Of a DNA stretch of 64,000 nucleotides, positions 52,001 to 60,950 are shown piece after piece. The translations under genes were made by a program, and so were the position numbers. How positions within the stretch are numbered: position 1 is the first letter of the stretch; each line of letters opens with the position of its first letter. The DNA comes from Lucifuga dentata (Eukaryota; Chordata; Actinopteri; Ophidiiformes; Bythitidae). Below the pieces are notes generated by a model. That model had not been told where the DNA came from. It saw only the letters and a list, made by a program, of their open reading frames with translations, and ran no database searches. Location of the stretch: NCBI GenBank assembly GCA_014773175.1, contig VXCM01000046.1:1-64000 (forward strand), read 5' to 3'.

Positions 52001-55000
52001 TACCTTTGCTGACAGTCATTGTTTTCCTGCTGCGCTGAGAAATGGTCCTGAGTATTAATTAGTATCACCCTAAGACACAGACAGTGCATTAACTGCTTTT
52101 AATCACAGCTGAGATCGTATAGATTAATTCTTCTGCTCAACTCGCCATCTCCAGAATCCTCATTACTGTGTTATTGTCCTCGTAATAAATCTTGTCCCTG
52201 TCGCACAGGCGACCTTCAGACTGACCCTTCAACAACACCTTTCAATTTTAACAACAGCCATTGTGCAAGCGCTTAACAGACCCAATCAGTTCTTCTTTCC
52301 TCAGCTCTCTCCGTCGCTAGACTGGATCGCAGGTAAATGGTGAAGTGTGAAAGTATGATCGGAAACATAAGCTTCCCACTTTTTCCTTGGAGGCACAGAA
52401 GAAATGGGGAAGTGGGAAAACAGCATGTCACACTCTTACAACAAGTCTCCTAAGATTAGAAAGCCCCTTATCTAGATTAATTTATCATGGTGAGGGTGTA
52501 AAAGAAGAGCAGAACTCCACACAGAAATGTAGAATAACCTTGCTCGCATCTCTGGCAACACACTTCCTCCTTGACCTAAAATTTCTTCTGGATTCACCTT
52601 GAACTGAAGCAGACAGAGAATAACAAGATGGATCACCTCAATGTGTCTATCTGACACACTTCTGACTTCCTTCCTCTGGTGACATTTGTCTCACCATGCT
52701 TCCTACTCCCTCGTCTCAATACATACTCAAAGCCAGCTCACTCCTCCAAGCATCTGTTGAGTCGCAAAGCAACATCGCACTTTGTCTGTTAACACACCAG
52801 CCACGGAAGCATCCAAAGCCAGGAATATACAGCCTGCTCTGTTCATTTTTAGTAATTTGGGGCTTACTTGTACTGCACTGTAATGGCTGCAATGCTGAAA
52901 TTAACTAAAACCTCTATATTCGTTCCACATCAAAATGAGAAACAACAAGAAAACACATCATGAATAGCTTATCAGTCTACAATTCATGTGAAACTGAATC
53001 CCTAAAAACCAGACGGTACCAGCTGTATCTTGGTTTGGTGCAGCTGAGTGAGATAATAATATCCAGTTTTTAAGCTTGAATCAATAGGCATGTATTATAT
53101 TCAACAACAGATGCTAGGCTCAAAAATTTGATCATGATGTCAGATCAATTACACTCATATTGAATAGAGCAGCTGTCGAGATGATCAATTTAGAACAACA
53201 CCAAATGCTCAGCGATCATCATTTAAGCATCCTGCAGACTCAATGTGCAGCCACGTGCAAAGATGTTTGTACAATTAAATCTCTTCCAATAAATAATTTG
53301 GAATTTATTTAGAGCATTCATATCCAAAGTGTCAATAATGTCTGAACAACAAACTGACCATTACCAGCTCAAACATTATTATAAATGAGGTCAATTTACT
53401 GAGACAAAATGGCTGATATTTTAGTTGTATCTGTATTTATTTGTACTTTATTTGTATCTGTATTTGTATCTGTATTTGTATCTGTTGTATTTGTATTTGT
53501 ATCCATTTTATATTTTAATTAGGATTATGTTTCAGATCATGTTCAGACAGTTTCCACAATAAAACTCTCTTTTTTCAGAAATGTTTCATCTTTTCAAAAC
53601 TAAAAGGACTTCAGGTTTGGAGCACTTGGTAGTCGTGACGCACTAAAAGCTCACTGAGATGCTCTTTGAATGGGCTTATTATGGGATTCGATCAAAGGTT
53701 TGTTTTCCCTGCTCCAGTTTTTCATGCACTTTATTCTTATTATGGCATTGATCAAAAGCCAAAATATGAAATTCATGTTGTCTTTTTTAAAATTTATTTG
53801 CATCACATCATTTTCAGTCTGTGGTTACCTCTGAGCTTTTCTTATTTTTCCAAAATTTCCAGTGCAACAATTGCCTTTTGTAATTCACTTATTACCATGA
53901 TAAACTACTGTACATTGATATAATTAATCCAATGAGAATGCCATGTCTCTTTGCAACTGAGAAAATACTATGAAAACATATAGGATGAAGACAAAACACT
54001 TCCACTGAGGGCAGACGTGCAACCTCACCTTAATACCATCTTCACAATCCCCACAGTGGTCAGATACAGCATCTATCCCCCATATCACAGCACATTTCAG
54101 TCCACTCAGATGATTCATAACCACTATATTACATTTGATATCACCACTCAGTCCTGATATGTATGGGATGACAGCTGCTCATGGCAGAATAGATAGAGCT
54201 CAGCGGCGTATGAATCAAATCTAACTTGTCTGGGCGTATTAGGCGATGGCTCTTGATAACCAGACACAATGCAAAGCCCCAACAGCACAGCCTTACAGGA
54301 GGAGTCTACGTCTACACGTCGGAGATAAGCGCTTCTGTCGATACCTCAATCCATCAACACATAATTTATGGAGCATTTGGGTGCGAAAGGAAGTCAGATC
54401 TATGAAGGCGGTTCAGGGAAGCTGAGACAGAAACCCTTGAAGCCTGTGACAAACACTGCAAGGCTTTGCTGATCAAACAGAGGCAATAATCGGTCACGCT
54501 CAGTCTTACATCGTCAAACTCCACCAACCCAACTGAAGTTATAATCCAGTAGTGAAATTTTTTGTGTTTTATTCAATCTGATAAATCCTTTATAAATGAT
54601 TAATTCAAGAACTGTCTGAAAAGTTCCTTTCCAGCACAACATGGCCTTGCAGCTGTGGATTTGCTGTCTAGTTAATAAAATATGTGATTTTCAGGGTTGG
54701 TGTTTTAGGATGCAGGTCACTGCTGCTAAACTGCTGCAAACAAGAACTAGACGCTGGACTGAATTTTAACAGGCCTGATAACAGCGTGTTTGCTGATTGA
54801 ACTCAGTTTCTGCACAATTTCCAACAGCAAGACTTTCTTAAGCCATCTATGAATTCATTCAAGCTATTCTGTTAACAGTGCAGGTCTTATTCTTGCACTT
54901 AAAGTAATACTTAGCTTTGTAAATCTTGATTTATCCCACAATTTTGCTCTTTTGTGAGTGATGGCGAAAACGGAACAAATTGTACCATCTCACAGCATCA

Positions 55001-57006
55001 AGTTTACGACGTGTTTCATGTAGTGTGAAGGAAAAAGCCTCCCACTGGTAGAAACACCATGTTATGGTTGATTCACAAACACACTATTGAATTACGCGTT
55101 GAATAAAGGTGCTTGACTCAAGGCTGTTTACTGAGTGACCCTGAGAGGAAAGCACAAGAAAGGCCAAACTCCTGTTTACAAGTCCATGACCTCTCCTGTT
55201 CTTTGGAAGAGGACATCATTCTGTTAGAGGCGACTCGGACACATTTCGTGACAGGATCAAGGTGAGCACACAGCATGTCTTGGCCTTTTTAATGCTGTTT
55301 ATGAGGCAGATGTACCAACATTACAGCAGAGCCCAGATCGCTGCATATCTAAGCATCCCTTATTGTATCTGAATATTACATTTGTTTTGCTGTATTCTTG
55401 CACATAACTGTTTTACACTTCTAGGTTAAGCATCAAAATGTCAAATACTGCTAATGCATTAAAAAAAAAAAAACTAAAGAGATGATGATATGACTTTGGA
55501 GAAGATACGTTAAGATTCTATTATTTAATTCTTATGTAGCAAATTTGCATGACTCACTTCATTTAATAATTTGAGAGGCTCATTTTTTTCTTTGGCTTTA
55601 ATGTTCTCTCAGACAAGCAGGACATACACACCCACACAAGGCATGCTGTCTCCGTCTCTCTCTCACACAAACACACTCACGCACACACACCGTATGTGCT
55701 GCATATATAATAAACAGCCACATCACGACAGCAGACCTCAGAAGCGTTCCAGTGACACAGCGTAATGCACAGTGGGACTCGTTAAAAACAATAACCATCT
55801 CTAAGTCTGAGGCACACTCTGACATTGGAGACCTCTTCCACAAGTGGAGAAAAACACTCTGAGAATTCAGTGGGAGAAATCCACTCGAAGAATAAGCACT
55901 GACTCATTCACAAGGATTTGAAGAGTAAATGAGCCAAGTTGCAGTGAGAAAAAAAAAAAAAATCCTAAGAAGCAAATAAACTCTGCGCTTTATACTAGGA
56001 TTATATGCATAATTACAAATATGAAAACTTAATGAGTGTGCTAAACAGGATGCACACTTACACACTTTTTTCTAAATATGCGCACAATATGACACAATTC
56101 ACTGGTTGTGTGAATCAGCGCAGAGCAGGATTGTCACTCTGAGACTTACAGTATATTTGCCTCTTGGCTCATAATAAACTTTATATTGTCATGTGTGCTG
56201 ACATCTCTCTCTCTCTCTTTCTCTCTCTCTCACTCACACACACACATACACACACACACATACACACACACACCTGAAGCAGTGATAAGGTGATACTGAG
56301 TCCCTGCTAAAACCTGAAACCTCAACAAAAGAATACAATTATCAGTCTTCTTTAATATACATACTGTACTTTGGATATATGCCATATATCTAGATATGAA
56401 GAGATGAAGATTACAATGACAGAAGAAGTCAAGGGTAATGAAATGCACCTCAGCCAAGTCTGAAAATGAAACAAGGCTGTATGAAAGATACCCTTTGCTG
56501 AAAAAGTGTAGGATGTTATTAAATATTGAAATGGATTTAAACCTGCATGCTCCTTAAAGGTACATTGGGTAATTTTCATGAGCACAGAAACCATTAAACC
56601 CATTTGGAATCCACCATTGCTGCAAAATTTGACTTTTTATACTATGGCAAGCTGTATTATTATTATTAAAATTATTAGCATTGCCCCTCTGGTATAAGTC
56701 TAACAGCATTTTATGCGTTAGGCCTGAAAGATTAAGTCTCTTTTGGCTCTTCCATCGTTTCATTCAAGTTTTGCACATTACGTAACCACAATATCAAACT
56801 CAACAAGGTCGTTTTCTGAACTTCTGCAGGGTGCAAAACGTTCTATGAAAGTCAGGAGAGGAGGAGAAGTCAGGAGAAGAAGTGAATCACGCTCATCACA
56901 AACTGAAAGAGCATTGCTTACCAAATTTTCTGTCAGCCTGGGCAGGTGACGAGCAGAGGCTGAGAGCCAATGCAGAGAAGAGGATGGGACACAACAGCGA
57001 ATCCAT
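24985..57006 (-). CDS. ptprn2: ptprn2 (phogrin, IA-2beta), coding exons 1-10, 3' part missing
   Basis: Receptor-type pseudo-phosphatase of neuroendocrine dense-core vesicles, involved in granule stability and hormone release. Ten exons of 85, 51, 114, 257, 448, 285, 41, 419, 87 and 80 bp join in one frame (1867 bp, 622 codons plus one base), all with GT-AG borders. The product has a signal peptide (cleavage near SPAQA), the Cys-rich RESP18-homology segment (GCLFEDELCAAYEFCVN, then DGVFGRCQ), TWQDD, a long poorly conserved luminal stretch, and the membrane-proximal ectodomain (GYIITNSD, VLGPALTFRV, NVTTADM). FGRCQ, TWQDD and NVTT match PTPRN2 more closely than PTPRN. The position directly downstream of ncapg2 on the same strand agrees with human 7q36.3. 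The transmembrane and phosphatase exons were not found and are expected beyond the left edge. Confidence 0.93.
25065..28934. other. ptprn2 intron 9
   Basis: 3.9 kb with no exon recognised. AT-rich unique or old-repeat DNA. Short open frames are without support. Confidence 0.7.
28935..29021 (-). CDS. ptprn2: ptprn2 coding exon 9
   Basis: 87 bp encoding (D)SLTSDQGSDLMERLAQRLNL and HAADLTQLS, aligned with the human DPLRPEEGRRLVEDVARLL segment. Acceptor TTCCGCAG, donor GTATGT; phase 2 to 2. Confidence 0.92.
29022..31141. other. ptprn2 intron 8
   Basis: 2.1 kb with no exon recognised. Holds A24 at about 29738-29761 and two homopolymer gaps: poly-C with an N at 30262 and poly-G with an N at 30803. 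Confidence 0.7.
31142..31560 (-). CDS. ptprn2: ptprn2 coding exon 8
   Basis: 419 bp from HTAFLSKLLDYLNLEPFG to FSSRGKDRHFGYIITNS. Its end corresponds to the human GYIVTD motif that opens the membrane-proximal ectodomain. Lysine pairs in the second half (GKKQLEDPQKKD) are possible proprotein-processing sites (inference). Acceptor AACACAG, donor GTGAGT; phase 0 to 2. Confidence 0.92.
31561..32132. other. ptprn2 intron 7
   Basis: 572 bp of AT-rich sequence; nothing coding recognised. Confidence 0.75.
32133..32173 (-). CDS. ptprn2: ptprn2 coding exon 7
   Basis: 41-bp mini-exon encoding (G)SRIDGADKEPVDK. Acceptor GTTTTCAG, donor GTGAAT. It links exons 6 and 8 in frame (phase 1 to 0); skipping it would shift the frame. 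Confidence 0.8.
32376..32660 (-). CDS. ptprn2: ptprn2 coding exon 6
   Basis: 285 bp encoding EQFIQNVVNQLGRHSVN, then MEALMGKDLDHLADVITGAL, comparable to the human MAELMAGLMQG region, then an acidic/Gln tail. Acceptor CTGTCCAG, donor GTAGAT; phase 1 to 1. Confidence 0.9.
32758..33205 (-). CDS. ptprn2: ptprn2 coding exon 5
   Basis: 448 bp, the largest exon, starting NEDIESDGRLEPSW. It encodes the poorly conserved luminal region, including AAAFSNQDPGQSKLFSSQLE, KLHYLSYIRPSDTLEPQ and RPNLDRLLFKSG. Acceptor CATGTTTTAG, donor GTAAGA; phase 0 to 1. Confidence 0.9.
33206..34439. other. ptprn2 intron 4
   Basis: 1.2 kb; no exon or clear repeat recognised. Confidence 0.7.
34440..34696 (-). CDS. ptprn2: ptprn2 coding exon 4
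   Basis: 257 bp. Starts GLTWQDDVTQQVISRELSKL, matching the human TWQDDYTQYV region, then a Pro/Ser-rich linker and DLSRNLQKYLTGLGFLPQ. Acceptor TTTCTAG, donor GTAAAG; phase 1 to 0. Confidence 0.93.
34697..39371. other. ptprn2 intron 3
   Basis: 4.7 kb. Contains a poly-G gap (N at 36344) and a LINE-like tail at about 38395-38651; no exon recognised. Confidence 0.7.
38395..38651 (+). mobile_element. 5'-truncated non-LTR retrotransposon tail
   Basis: An open frame ending KLNELQTTLKLESYTSIDDF and then FCNCFS runs to TAA at 38506. It is followed by a 3' hairpin (TCTCTTGCAAAAGAGATCCC then AATCTCAATGAGA), a GATCAAATAAAG end and a poly-A tail. This is the layout of a fish LINE 3' end. The family was not determined. 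Confidence 0.6.
39372..39485 (-). CDS. ptprn2: ptprn2 coding exon 3
   Basis: 114 bp. Begins by completing the Asp of VND, then GVFGRCQELAG and ALQRLRILLQKLAHR, like the human GVFGRCQ...LQRLR...LQKL segment. Acceptor TTTTGTAG, donor GTACGG; phase 1 to 1. Confidence 0.94.
39486..45237. other. ptprn2 intron 2
   Basis: 5.8 kb without recognised exons. Contains poly-T at about 41411-41433 and a cluster of three octamer motifs at 43353-43389. Confidence 0.7.
43353..43389. promoter_or_regulatory. Three POU octamer motifs, two within a 24-bp palindrome
   Basis: ATGCAAAT at 43353-43360 and 43369-43376, and its inverse ATTTGCAT at 43379-43386. Positions 43366-43389 form a perfect 24-bp palindrome. 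ATGCAAAT is the established POU/Oct octamer. Activity is inferred only. Confidence 0.35.
45238..45288 (-). CDS. ptprn2: ptprn2 coding exon 2
   Basis: 51 bp encoding GCLFEDELCAAYEFCVN, the start of the RESP18-homology domain with two cysteines of the conserved set. Acceptor CATCTCCAG, donor GTAAGT; phase 1 to phase 1. Confidence 0.93.
45570..46217 (+). mobile_element. TA-flanked MITE, copy 3, full length
   Basis: Flanked by TA at 45570-45571 and 46216-46217. The ends AAGGACCATACC and its inverse extend into about 85-bp inverted repeats. The interior has no ORF. An N at 45778 separates identical copies 45716-45777 and 45779-45840, so the true length is about 580 bp. Confidence 0.88.
46853..47088 (-). 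other. Unannotated 77-codon ORF with splice acceptor in ptprn2 intron 1
   Basis: On the minus strand, CTGTCTGTCAG is followed at 47088 by an open frame to TAA (46855-46853). The translation looks like real protein: PNGQEDASNSVTPTEEQTEG, then CRGMAQLFLDYGKTTMPMLQ, then a basic helical end, IEKMRRNKKDLHKLIEQSQM. The acceptor phase fits ptprn2 exon 1 (phase 1), so splicing from exon 1 would give a signal peptide fused to this tail. It may instead be an exon or relic of another gene or a transposon-derived fragment. I do not recognise the family. Confidence 0.4.
48754..48960 (-). mobile_element. LINE-like 3' end fragment
   Basis: Read on the minus strand, TTTGGGGATAATAAAGATTT resembles the 3' ends of fish CR1/Rex-type LINEs. 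An N at 48857 lies between identical copies 48796-48856 and 48858-48918. The family is uncertain. Confidence 0.4.
53425..53515 (+). repeat. TGTATT-type minisatellite
   Basis: Imperfect tandem TGTATC/TGTATT hexamers over about 90 bp. Confidence 0.85.
56205..56272 (+). repeat. (CT)n and (CA)n microsatellite pair
   Basis: A CT-rich tract passes into interrupted CACACA units. Confidence 0.9.
56922..57006 (-). CDS. ptprn2: ptprn2 coding exon 1 (signal peptide)
   Basis: ATG at 57006-57004. The translation starts MDSLLCPILFSALALSLCSS, a typical signal peptide, followed by PAQA and DRKF. The donor is GTAAGC; the exon ends one base into a Gly codon (phase 1). Confidence 0.92.
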
Positions 57007-57156
57007 TCCGCTCCAGCCTGGACTACCGATCCATCGCAGCTCCGCTAAAACGGCATGTTTACCGGCTGCTCGGATGCTGCTCGGGCTAAACGCGCACGCT
57101 GCGATCGGGAAAGGAATGCAAAGAAAAGAGGCAGAAAGGGAGAAGGCAGGCGGCGT

Positions 57157-57177
57157 TTCAGCACCACAAACAGCGAC
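57157..57177 (+). promoter_or_regulatory. RE1/NRSE-like element (REST site)
   Basis: Matches the 21-bp RE1 consensus at 18 of 21 positions by my count: the left half TTCAGCACC is perfect and the right half reads AAACAGCGAC against GGACAGCGCC. REST silences neuronal and endocrine genes in other tissues, which fits ptprn2. Confidence 0.65.
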
Positions 57178-57201
57178 ACACAGCAGCCCCTCCTAAGTTT
57201 C

Positions 57202-57209
57202 TGACGTCA
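57202..57209. promoter_or_regulatory. cAMP response element
   Basis: A perfect palindromic TGACGTCA 196 bases upstream of the ptprn2 ATG. CREB-family binding is inferred. Confidence 0.55.
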
Positions 57210-57475
57210 AACACACATGGCGAAGAGGGACGCAAGCAGCATTCAACAGCGCCCAGGACGGAGGGAGGGAGGGAGGGATGACGGATGCATGGATGAAAGA
57301 TGCATGAGGGATACATACGTCAAATTCAGACAGACTGACACACCTGAAGAGAAACTGCAATTTCTCCTTGTAGGACTACATTTTCATAACAAGAAGGCAG
57401 CATGAGCGCATACCTCCACTAAGGCCAAAAACATCATAAATGGAAAAATAAAAAAAATCAGCCACGTACTAACTG

Positions 57476-58110
57476 TAAAGGACCATACCGTCCATTTTGC
57501 ATGGTTGAGCCTAATATATTCCATTTTCATACACGTAACGTTACTGACAATTATTTCCCAAAGGATTCTACTGGAACACTGAATTAATTTGTTTCTCCAA
57601 CCTTCCAGACTGCCATTGGTTTCAGTTCATACTGCTACACTATTAAAATCAATTGTTGATACTTGAAACGTTCTTGGGATAGGTAATCCATCATTGTGAA
57701 CAAGACGTATATTCAGGTTNATACTTGAAACGTTCTTGGGATAGGTAATCCATCATTGTGAACAAGACGTATATTCAGGTTTTTTTTTCTCAAAGTTTTG
57801 TAATTTTAGCATTTAAGCACAATAAAATGCATGGAGTGAATGTATGTCTCCACCAGGTAATATAGTTCCAAAAGAAGACCTACATTTATCAAAAAAATTT
57901 AATTTTGCATAACTATTAGCAGACGAAACATCGATTTTTAAGGTGGGTGTATTTCTTGAACATATGATCTTGAAAGATTAAGAGATTTTGCAAAATATCA
58001 GGAAAGCTGCCATATGATTTTATCCTTTGGGAAATGGTTGTCAGTAACATAACGTATGAAAATTGAATATACTAGGCTCAAATATGCAAAATGGTTGGTA
58101 TGGTCCTTTA
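57476..58110 (+). mobile_element. TA-flanked MITE, copy 4, full length
   Basis: TA at 57476-57477 and 58109-58110; same ends and interior as copy 3. An N at 57720 separates identical copies 57659-57719 and 57721-57781. Confidence 0.88.
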
Positions 58111-58112
58111 AA

Positions 58113-58346
58113 TGTGGGGCAGTGGTGGGCTAAAAGTTAGAGAAGCGAGATAGTGACCGAAGGGTCGCCGGTTCAATACCTGAACTGGCAGGAGAAATCT
58201 GAGTTGGGGAGGTGAATGAGCAGTGCCTGCCCCTCCTTGCTGAGGTGCCATTGAGCAAGGCACCTAACCCCCAAATGCTCCAGTGGAGCTGCTCAGTGGC
58301 CAGCAGAGGAGTGTGTGGTTGTACTGGGCAGCTTCCAGGTATGAAT

Positions 58347-58382
<36 letters not shown>

Positions 58383-58383
58383 N

Positions 58384-58421
<38 letters not shown>

Positions 58422-58492
58422 AGGGTGCTCTAGAAAAAGAGCATTTGCTGCTCAGTGAACTAACCTTGAATAAATAAAGGTTAAATTATAAA
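58113..58492 (+). mobile_element. tRNA-derived SINE
   Basis: Has an A-box-like segment (GTTAGAGAAGCGAGATAGTG), a B box (GGTTCAATACC at 58170-58180), the fish SINE core word TTGAGCAAGGCACCTAACCC, a TG then GA microsatellite with an N at 58383, and a TAAATAAAGGTTAAA end. It begins within a few bases of MITE copy 4. Confidence 0.8.
58345..58420 (+). repeat. (TG)n(GA)n microsatellite within the SINE
   Basis: About 13 TG units then about 24 GA units, with an N at 58383. Confidence 0.95.
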
Positions 58493-59159
58493 AAAAATTT
58501 AAATCATGCTATTAGCATTGATTCTTATTGGCAATAATTTCTAGATCCTGAATTCAGAATATGATCCAGATCACCTCCAAAATTTAATCACTTCTTTCTC
58601 TCGACATTATCTGTCCCCTAAGTTTCATCCAAATCCATCCATAACTTTTGAAGATATTCTGCTAAAAAACAGAAAATTCTGGTGATAACATAACCTCCTA
58701 GGGGGAAAATATAAAGTTTTAGGCCACTACAAATCCAATGCATATAAACAGCCATTTGTTGGAAAAAAAAAATCCCTCTATTTCTTCTGTTAAATAGCAA
58801 AAATTTAGTAGCAGTGAATGCAGTGCTAAGGCAGAATATTTTACAGTACAATAAACTTGATATAATAGTAATCTGAACAGTACAATTCACAGGAAAAACA
58901 AAATTAAACTTAAAGAAAATCCTTGCTAATATATCAGTTAAGCTTCAAACTATGCTTCACCATACAGATACCAAAATCTAAAGACCAGAGCCCACATATA
59001 AAAGCCAGAAGTCAAACCAGTTCTTAAAACAGAAATCAGTATTAACAGTGTAACTGTAAGCAGATCCAAGACTTTATAATGACTCTTTTATTATTTATTG
59101 GATTTTTATCTGTATGTTATTGGATATTTTATTCTTCTTGTGTTTTATTCTGATTTTTT

Positions 59160-59330
59160 TTTTGCTATGGGGAGTGTCTTCATGTTTTTAGTCTTTTGGT
59201 TGTCCTATTTCATGTGCTTATGTTTTTTCATCCTTTGTTATGTTTTATGTCTGATTGGCTGACTAAATATACAATACTTGTGCAAAGTAAATTTCCTTTT
59301 AGGACATTTAATAAACCTTGAACCTCTATT
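59160..59330 (+). mobile_element. Possible LINE 3' tail
   Basis: AAAGTAAATTTCCTTTTAGG followed by ACATTTAATAAACC resembles a degenerate fish LINE end. Weak. Confidence 0.25.
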
Positions 59331-59932
59331 TCAAAGATGAATTAAGAGAAAACCTTTTAATTCCCAACACCCCCGGAATACAAAAACCACAATACATCTA
59401 AAAAAAAAAATAATTCTTAAAATGGATGGAGAATGAAATTATGTGATTTATTGCTTGTTTATAGCATGTTTTTATTGCTTGGCAGACTGTACCGGCAAGA
59501 GAAACATTGCAGTGACACAAACATCAAGTTTCAGGTGACTGATGCAGCTTGTTTTATTCTCATTAGCAGCTCACTGAAACCTACACGCAGATACACATAA
59601 ACATACAATAGTAAAATATGAATAAAAACCACATGCAAAGCACAATATTTACTGTTACATTAACAAAATATAAGAGGAGCAGAGTATTACAGAGAGCAAA
59701 CAGAGTCTCCAGTCTGAAGAATATAATCAATATTTGTTAATGTCAAAATTTCTCCCAAAGCACAGAGAGCCACAAAGCCTGAGAGGCAAGACTTGAATAA
59801 TGTCTGCCATCAGGATATAAATAAACGGAAGTGGAGCTAAGCTGGAAAACAGACACATGTTCTCTGATTATTTGTATCTTTATTTTTAATTATTTTTGGT
59901 CACTACAGCAATTTGTAGTAGTTTTTGTATAA

Positions 59933-59938
59933 TTTATT
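59933..59938 (-). terminator. Candidate ncapg2 polyadenylation signal
   Basis: AATAAA on the minus strand, 169 bases past the stop codon; a second lies at 59879-59884. Chosen by position only. Confidence 0.35.
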
Positions 59939-60106
59939 TCTGCCTGTTAAGGAAATGTGCCAACAGTTTTGTTATTGCTGTTAATGACAGAAAACTGAAA
60001 ATATGTAATATAACAGCGTAGCACATACTCTTCCTGCTTTGTAAACTACAAACCCAAAGCACAAATGATGGATCTAACAGGCCCCTTCTTTATATATGTA
60101 TAAAGA

Positions 60107-60158
60107 TTATAAATCCAGAATGTCATTCAAGATCTTCATAGAAGATTCATAAATAACC
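60107..60158 (-). CDS. ncapg2: ncapg2 last coding exon
   Basis: 52 bp completing Arg and then VIYESSMKILNDILDL and TAA (60109-60107). The acceptor has a strong tract, TTTTTTTCCCATAG. Confidence 0.8.
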
Positions 60159-60918
60159 CTATGGGAAAAAAAGATAAAATGGTTAATCGGCAAAGCTTAA
60201 ACGCCAAACATTCATTAGATTTATTCATCCAGGGAACATCCACATGAAAACGTGAGGAGCATACTGTGGGAGACACCATCTTATTTCCCTCCACCCACCT
60301 CTGGATGTCCCCACCATCCACAGCCGTGACTGCGTGTATGTGAATCTGCTGCTGGACGGACACGGCTGCATGTTTCAAGCCTGCCTTGAACTGCCCGGCT
60401 AAAAGAAAAATAAATAAATAAATAAATAAATAAATTTATCTATCAGCAAAAAACAAAATGACTGACCTCAATCTTTTGTTTTTCCTGATTTGACTCAGAG
60501 TCTAACGGTGAAAAGCTCACTGTGTTTGATGACAGACAAGATATGCAGGACAGCAGCCAGTTCAGTCAGACTGGTGATGGCCTCAGAGTCCAGAGATGAG
60601 CTGATCTCTCTCAGAAACACCCTCAACAAAACACACCAGATTTCATTTTCAAGTACATAAAGGGTGTCAAGATTGTGTTGGTTCTTTAAGAATGCAAAAG
60701 TGCATTTTTGTGCAAACATGATCTTGCTGGTCTCAGAAGAAAACAGATCAGGAAGTGAATACACCTTGGTTTAATGGAAAGTGGAGTGAAGGGATTTACC
60801 TGGTGAGAGGAGGCGTTTTGAGGAGAACGGAGAGGAGGATGTTGGACAGAGGAGGCATGTCATCCACAGACTCTGGTGTAATTACCTCTTCAGGATGGGA
60901 AATCTTTGAGCAAAGCAA

Positions 60919-60950
<32 letters not shown>

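Larger units (their letters stand above)
45289..56921. other. ptprn2 intron 1
   Basis: 11.6 kb. Holds MITE copy 3, a splice-compatible minus-strand ORF (46853-47088), a LINE-like fragment near 48760, two poly-T gaps (N at 50654 and 51129), a TGTATT minisatellite near 53430, and CA/CT microsatellites near 56205-56272. The remainder is unassigned. Confidence 0.7.
57007..57260 (-). promoter_or_regulatory. Probable ptprn2 5' UTR and proximal promoter
   Basis: GC-richer than its surroundings and immediately upstream of the ptprn2 ATG, with an RE1-like element 151 bases and a CRE 196 bases upstream of it. No TATA box was identified and the transcription start is unknown. Confidence 0.5.
57007..60106. 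other. ncapg2-ptprn2 intergenic region
   Basis: 3.1 kb between the ncapg2 stop and the ptprn2 start, both genes on the minus strand. The right-hand side of the ptprn2 ATG is GC-richer with RE1-like and CRE sites. Then come a MITE, a tRNA-type SINE and AT-rich DNA with a possible LINE tail (about 59160-59330). Confidence 0.8.
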
